A stretch of DNA of 64,000 bases from Paenibacillus sp. GP183 (GTDB lineage Bacteria > Bacillota > Bacilli > Paenibacillales > NBRC-103111): the NCBI RefSeq assembly GCF_900104695.1, contig NZ_FNSW01000001.1:310001-374000 (forward strand). Reading direction: 5' to 3'. Of this stretch, positions 62,126 to 64,000 are shown piece by piece. Numbering within the stretch: position 1 is the stretch's first letter; each line of letters starts with the position of its first letter. Both the position numbers and the translations under genes were made by a program. The notes under the pieces are model-generated. The model was not told the DNA's origin. It saw nothing but the letters and a program-made list of their open reading frames with translations, and ran no database searches.

Positions 62126-64000
62126 TTGATCGGTAAAAAGCTCGGAGGACGTTATGAAATTCTGGAACAAATCGGCGGCGGCGGCATGGCACTCGTTTAC
62201 AAAGGCCTGGATATGCTGCTTCATCGCTATGTGGCAGTGAAGGTACTGCGCCACCAATATGTGCATGATGAGGAATTTATTCGTCGTTTTCGCCGTGAAG
62301 CTCAGTCGGCCGCCTCGCTCTCTCATCCCAATGTAGTCAGTATTTATGATGTAGGGCAAGAAGGCGAAACTCATTACATCGTCATGGAATATATCGAAGG
62401 CACTACTCTCAACGATATTATCAAGGAGAAGGCTCCGCTTCAGGTGGAGGAAGCTGTGCATTATGCAAGCCAAATTGCAGATGCGCTTGATCACGCTCAT
62501 CATAACGAAATCATTCATCGCGATATAAAACCTCATAATATTTTGATAGGCAAGAATGGAAGGGTCAAAGTAACTGACTTCGGGATCGCTCGAGCTGCGA
62601 CTTCTTCGACCATTACACAGACGGGTTCCGTTATCGGCTCTGTCCATTATTTCTCTCCGGAGCATGCTAAAGGTACAAATACCGGTGAAAAATCCGATTT
62701 ATATTCTCTGGGCATTGTCATGTATCAGATGCTGACGGGTAAGCTTCCTTTTATAGGAGAAAGCCCAATTAGCGTAGCCCTTAAGCACTTGCAGGAAGAT
62801 GTGGAGGAACCGCGCAAGGTAAATCAATTAATTCCGCAAAGCGTGGAAAATATCATCCTTAAAGCGATGCGCAAAAAAACAGATGAACGGTACCAGTCTG
62901 CCAGCCAGATGCATAAAGACCTGGAAACTTGCCTGCTGCCGGAACGGCGCAACGAAGCTAAGGTGATTTTCTGGGAATCAGAAGGCATGGATGAAGAGCG
63001 AACACTCGTCATGCCGGCGATCCGCGCAAATCAATTTGGCAATCCATTTGAGGCAGAACCGGCTGTGGCCAGAGGGGTTGAGCCTGAAATGACTAAGAAA
63101 AACGGTTGGATAAAACCGCTGGTATGGATTGTCATTCTTTTGCTGCTATTGGGTGTAATGTGGTATTTGGTCGGCTATGTGAAAGGTAAGCTTGCCATCG
63201 CGAATACGGATATCATGGTGCCAAACGTAGAGAGTATGCTGCTGCCCAAAGCAGAAGAAAAATTGAAGGCGGCAAATTTGGATAACATCACGATTGAGAG
63301 ACAGGCTAGTGATGCAGCCAAAGATATCGTCATTCGTCAAGACCCTAAAGATATGAAGGTAAAATTCGGAGCCAAAATTGCTTTAATCGTAAGCAGCGGC
63401 CCCACTAAGCCCAAGATGGGCAGCTTTGTCGGCCAACCGTTGAAGGAAGCCAAGCTGCAGCTAGCCGTTCAAGGTGTCAAAAACGACGCCCAATTCGCAG
63501 TAACACCAACGTTCAGTAATGAAGCCGTGGATACGGTTCTTGAGCAATTTCCTACTCCGGGCGAAGAATTTGATGCAGCCACGGTCGTGATTAAATTAAG
63601 CGTCAGCAAGGGCCCTGAAACGTTCAAAATGCCGGATTTGGTCGGAAAGACAGAGGCGGACGCCAAAAAACAAATCAGTGATCTCGGTTTAAAGCTGCCA
63701 GCAGACGGCATCACGCGTGATAAGAGCTATAAGCAGCCTAAAGGGAAGGTCATCATGCAATATCCTTTTGATTTCAACCAGGACGTAGCTCCAGGATCGC
63801 AGATCAAGCTTGTCATCAGTGACGGGCTGCCTGCAGATGCGGGTCCGATTGATGTGAAGGTTCCGGTTAAGCCTGCGGTCGATGGCAAATCCTCCGTTTA
63901 CAGCATTGTGGTCAGTGACGCCCAGTACGATAATTTTGATTACAAAACCGATACGATTACCAAAGAAACCACGATCAATGTGAAAATCGTCGTTTCACCA
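62126..64000 (+). CDS. prkC: PASTA-domain Ser/Thr protein kinase PrkC (truncated by window end)
   Basis: PrkC senses muropeptides or lipid II fragments outside the cell and phosphorylates cytosolic proteins. All 625 codons present are open. The kinase domain (about 10-270) has the glycine loop IGGGGMALVYKG, VAVKVL (Lys39), IIHRDIKPHN (Asp133), DFGIARA and an activation loop rich in Ser/Thr. One membrane segment lies near 331-353, then three PASTA repeats from about 365 (VPNVESM, MGSFVGQPL, MPDLVGKTEADA). The start is TTG at 62126, with AAGGGG nine bases upstream. The C-terminus lies beyond the window. Confidence 0.95.
   Translation, partial: MIGKKLGGRYEILEQIGGGGMALVYKGLDMLLHRYVAVKVLRHQYVHDEEFIRRFRREAQSAASLSHPNVVSIYDVGQEGETHYIVMEYIEGTTLNDIIKEKAPLQVEEAVHYASQIADALDHAHHNEIIHRDIKPHNILIGKNGRVKVTDFGIARAATSSTITQTGSVIGSVHYFSPEHAKGTNTGEKSDLYSLGIVMYQMLTGKLPFIGESPISVALKHLQEDVEEPRKVNQLIPQSVENIILKAMRKKTDERYQSASQMHKDLETCLLPERRNEAKVIFWESEGMDEERTLVMPAIRANQFGNPFEAEPAVARGVEPEMTKKNGWIKPLVWIVILLLLLGVMWYLVGYVKGKLAIANTDIMVPNVESMLLPKAEEKLKAANLDNITIERQASDAAKDIVIRQDPKDMKVKFGAKIALIVSSGPTKPKMGSFVGQPLKEAKLQLAVQGVKNDAQFAVTPTFSNEAVDTVLEQFPTPGEEFDAATVVIKLSVSKGPETFKMPDLVGKTEADAKKQISDLGLKLPADGITRDKSYKQPKGKVIMQYPFDFNQDVAPGSQIKLVISDGLPADAGPIDVKVPVKPAVDGKSSVYSIVVSDAQYDNFDYKTDTITKETTINVKIVVSP

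Overview
The window comes from a low-to-mid GC Gram-positive spore-former, most likely Paenibacillus or a close relative in Paenibacillaceae. The evidence is blocks of Bacillus-type gene order (acuC-acuA with divergent acsA, then tyrS and rpsD; rqcH, Ca-ATPase, yloC-remA-gmk-rpoZ-coaBC-priA-def-fmt-rsmB-rlmN-prpC-prkC), a tyrosine T-box, CcpA, YlbF/YlbG, YlaN, RemA, strong AGGAGG ribosome sites and many TTG/GTG starts. No rRNA, tRNA, CRISPR array or prophage was seen. One insertion sequence is present.

Layout. 1-5.9 kb: end of gnd, shikimate-pathway genes (aroK, aroA), a fluoride-channel pair (crcB x2), a rhodanese, a membrane-anchored C39-like peptidase, a CoA-binding protein and a glycine/glutamine/serine-rich repeat protein of unknown role. 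6-12.7 kb: a sugar PTS pair (EIICBA plus enzyme I, no HPr gene between), a DJ-1/PfpI protein, a zinc-ribbon protein, ccpA and mtnN. 12.7-13.4 kb: gene-free DNA with GATG/CATC-core hairpins and a 14-bp tandem repeat. 13.4-24.9 kb: acetyl-CoA synthetase and its acetylation regulators, a class A penicillin-binding protein, T-box-tyrS, rpsD, a TVP38 membrane protein, an HPr-fold protein without the phosphorylatable histidine, and ylaN. 24.9-33.4 kb: Ca2+/H+ antiporter, polysaccharide deacetylase, Asp23-family protein, ftsW, yugN, M20 amidohydrolase, CBS protein and two Gfo/Idh/MocA oxidoreductases. 33.5-38.2 kb: an XPB-type helicase overlapping a gene for an XPB-domain partner, then ylbF and ylbG. 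38.2-39.9 kb: an insertion sequence in the poly-T tail of the ylbG terminator. 40-45 kb: an unknown gene, a LysR regulator, a PHP phosphoesterase, gtaB and rqcH. 45-64 kb: Ca-ATPase, a second hairpin cluster, dapF, a bifunctional homocysteine methyltransferase/MTHFR, and the long translation/replication/phospho-signalling cluster ending in a truncated prkC.

How the parts relate. Carbon control is a theme: a PTS pair, CcpA, an HPr/Crh-like protein with the regulatory-serine region but no catalytic histidine, and the AcsA-AcuA-AcuC acetylation loop with a candidate cre site before acsA. Envelope functions recur (PBP, FtsW, deacetylase, DapF, PrkC with PASTA domains). The yloC-prkC block couples nucleotide supply, transcription (omega), CoA synthesis, replication restart, translation initiation, rRNA modification and Ser/Thr phospho-signalling through tight or overlapping junctions.

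The least explained material is several families of short palindromic or dispersed repeats, the Gly/Gln/Ser-rich repeat protein, and the XPB pair. Assignments rest on motif recognition only; no database search was run.
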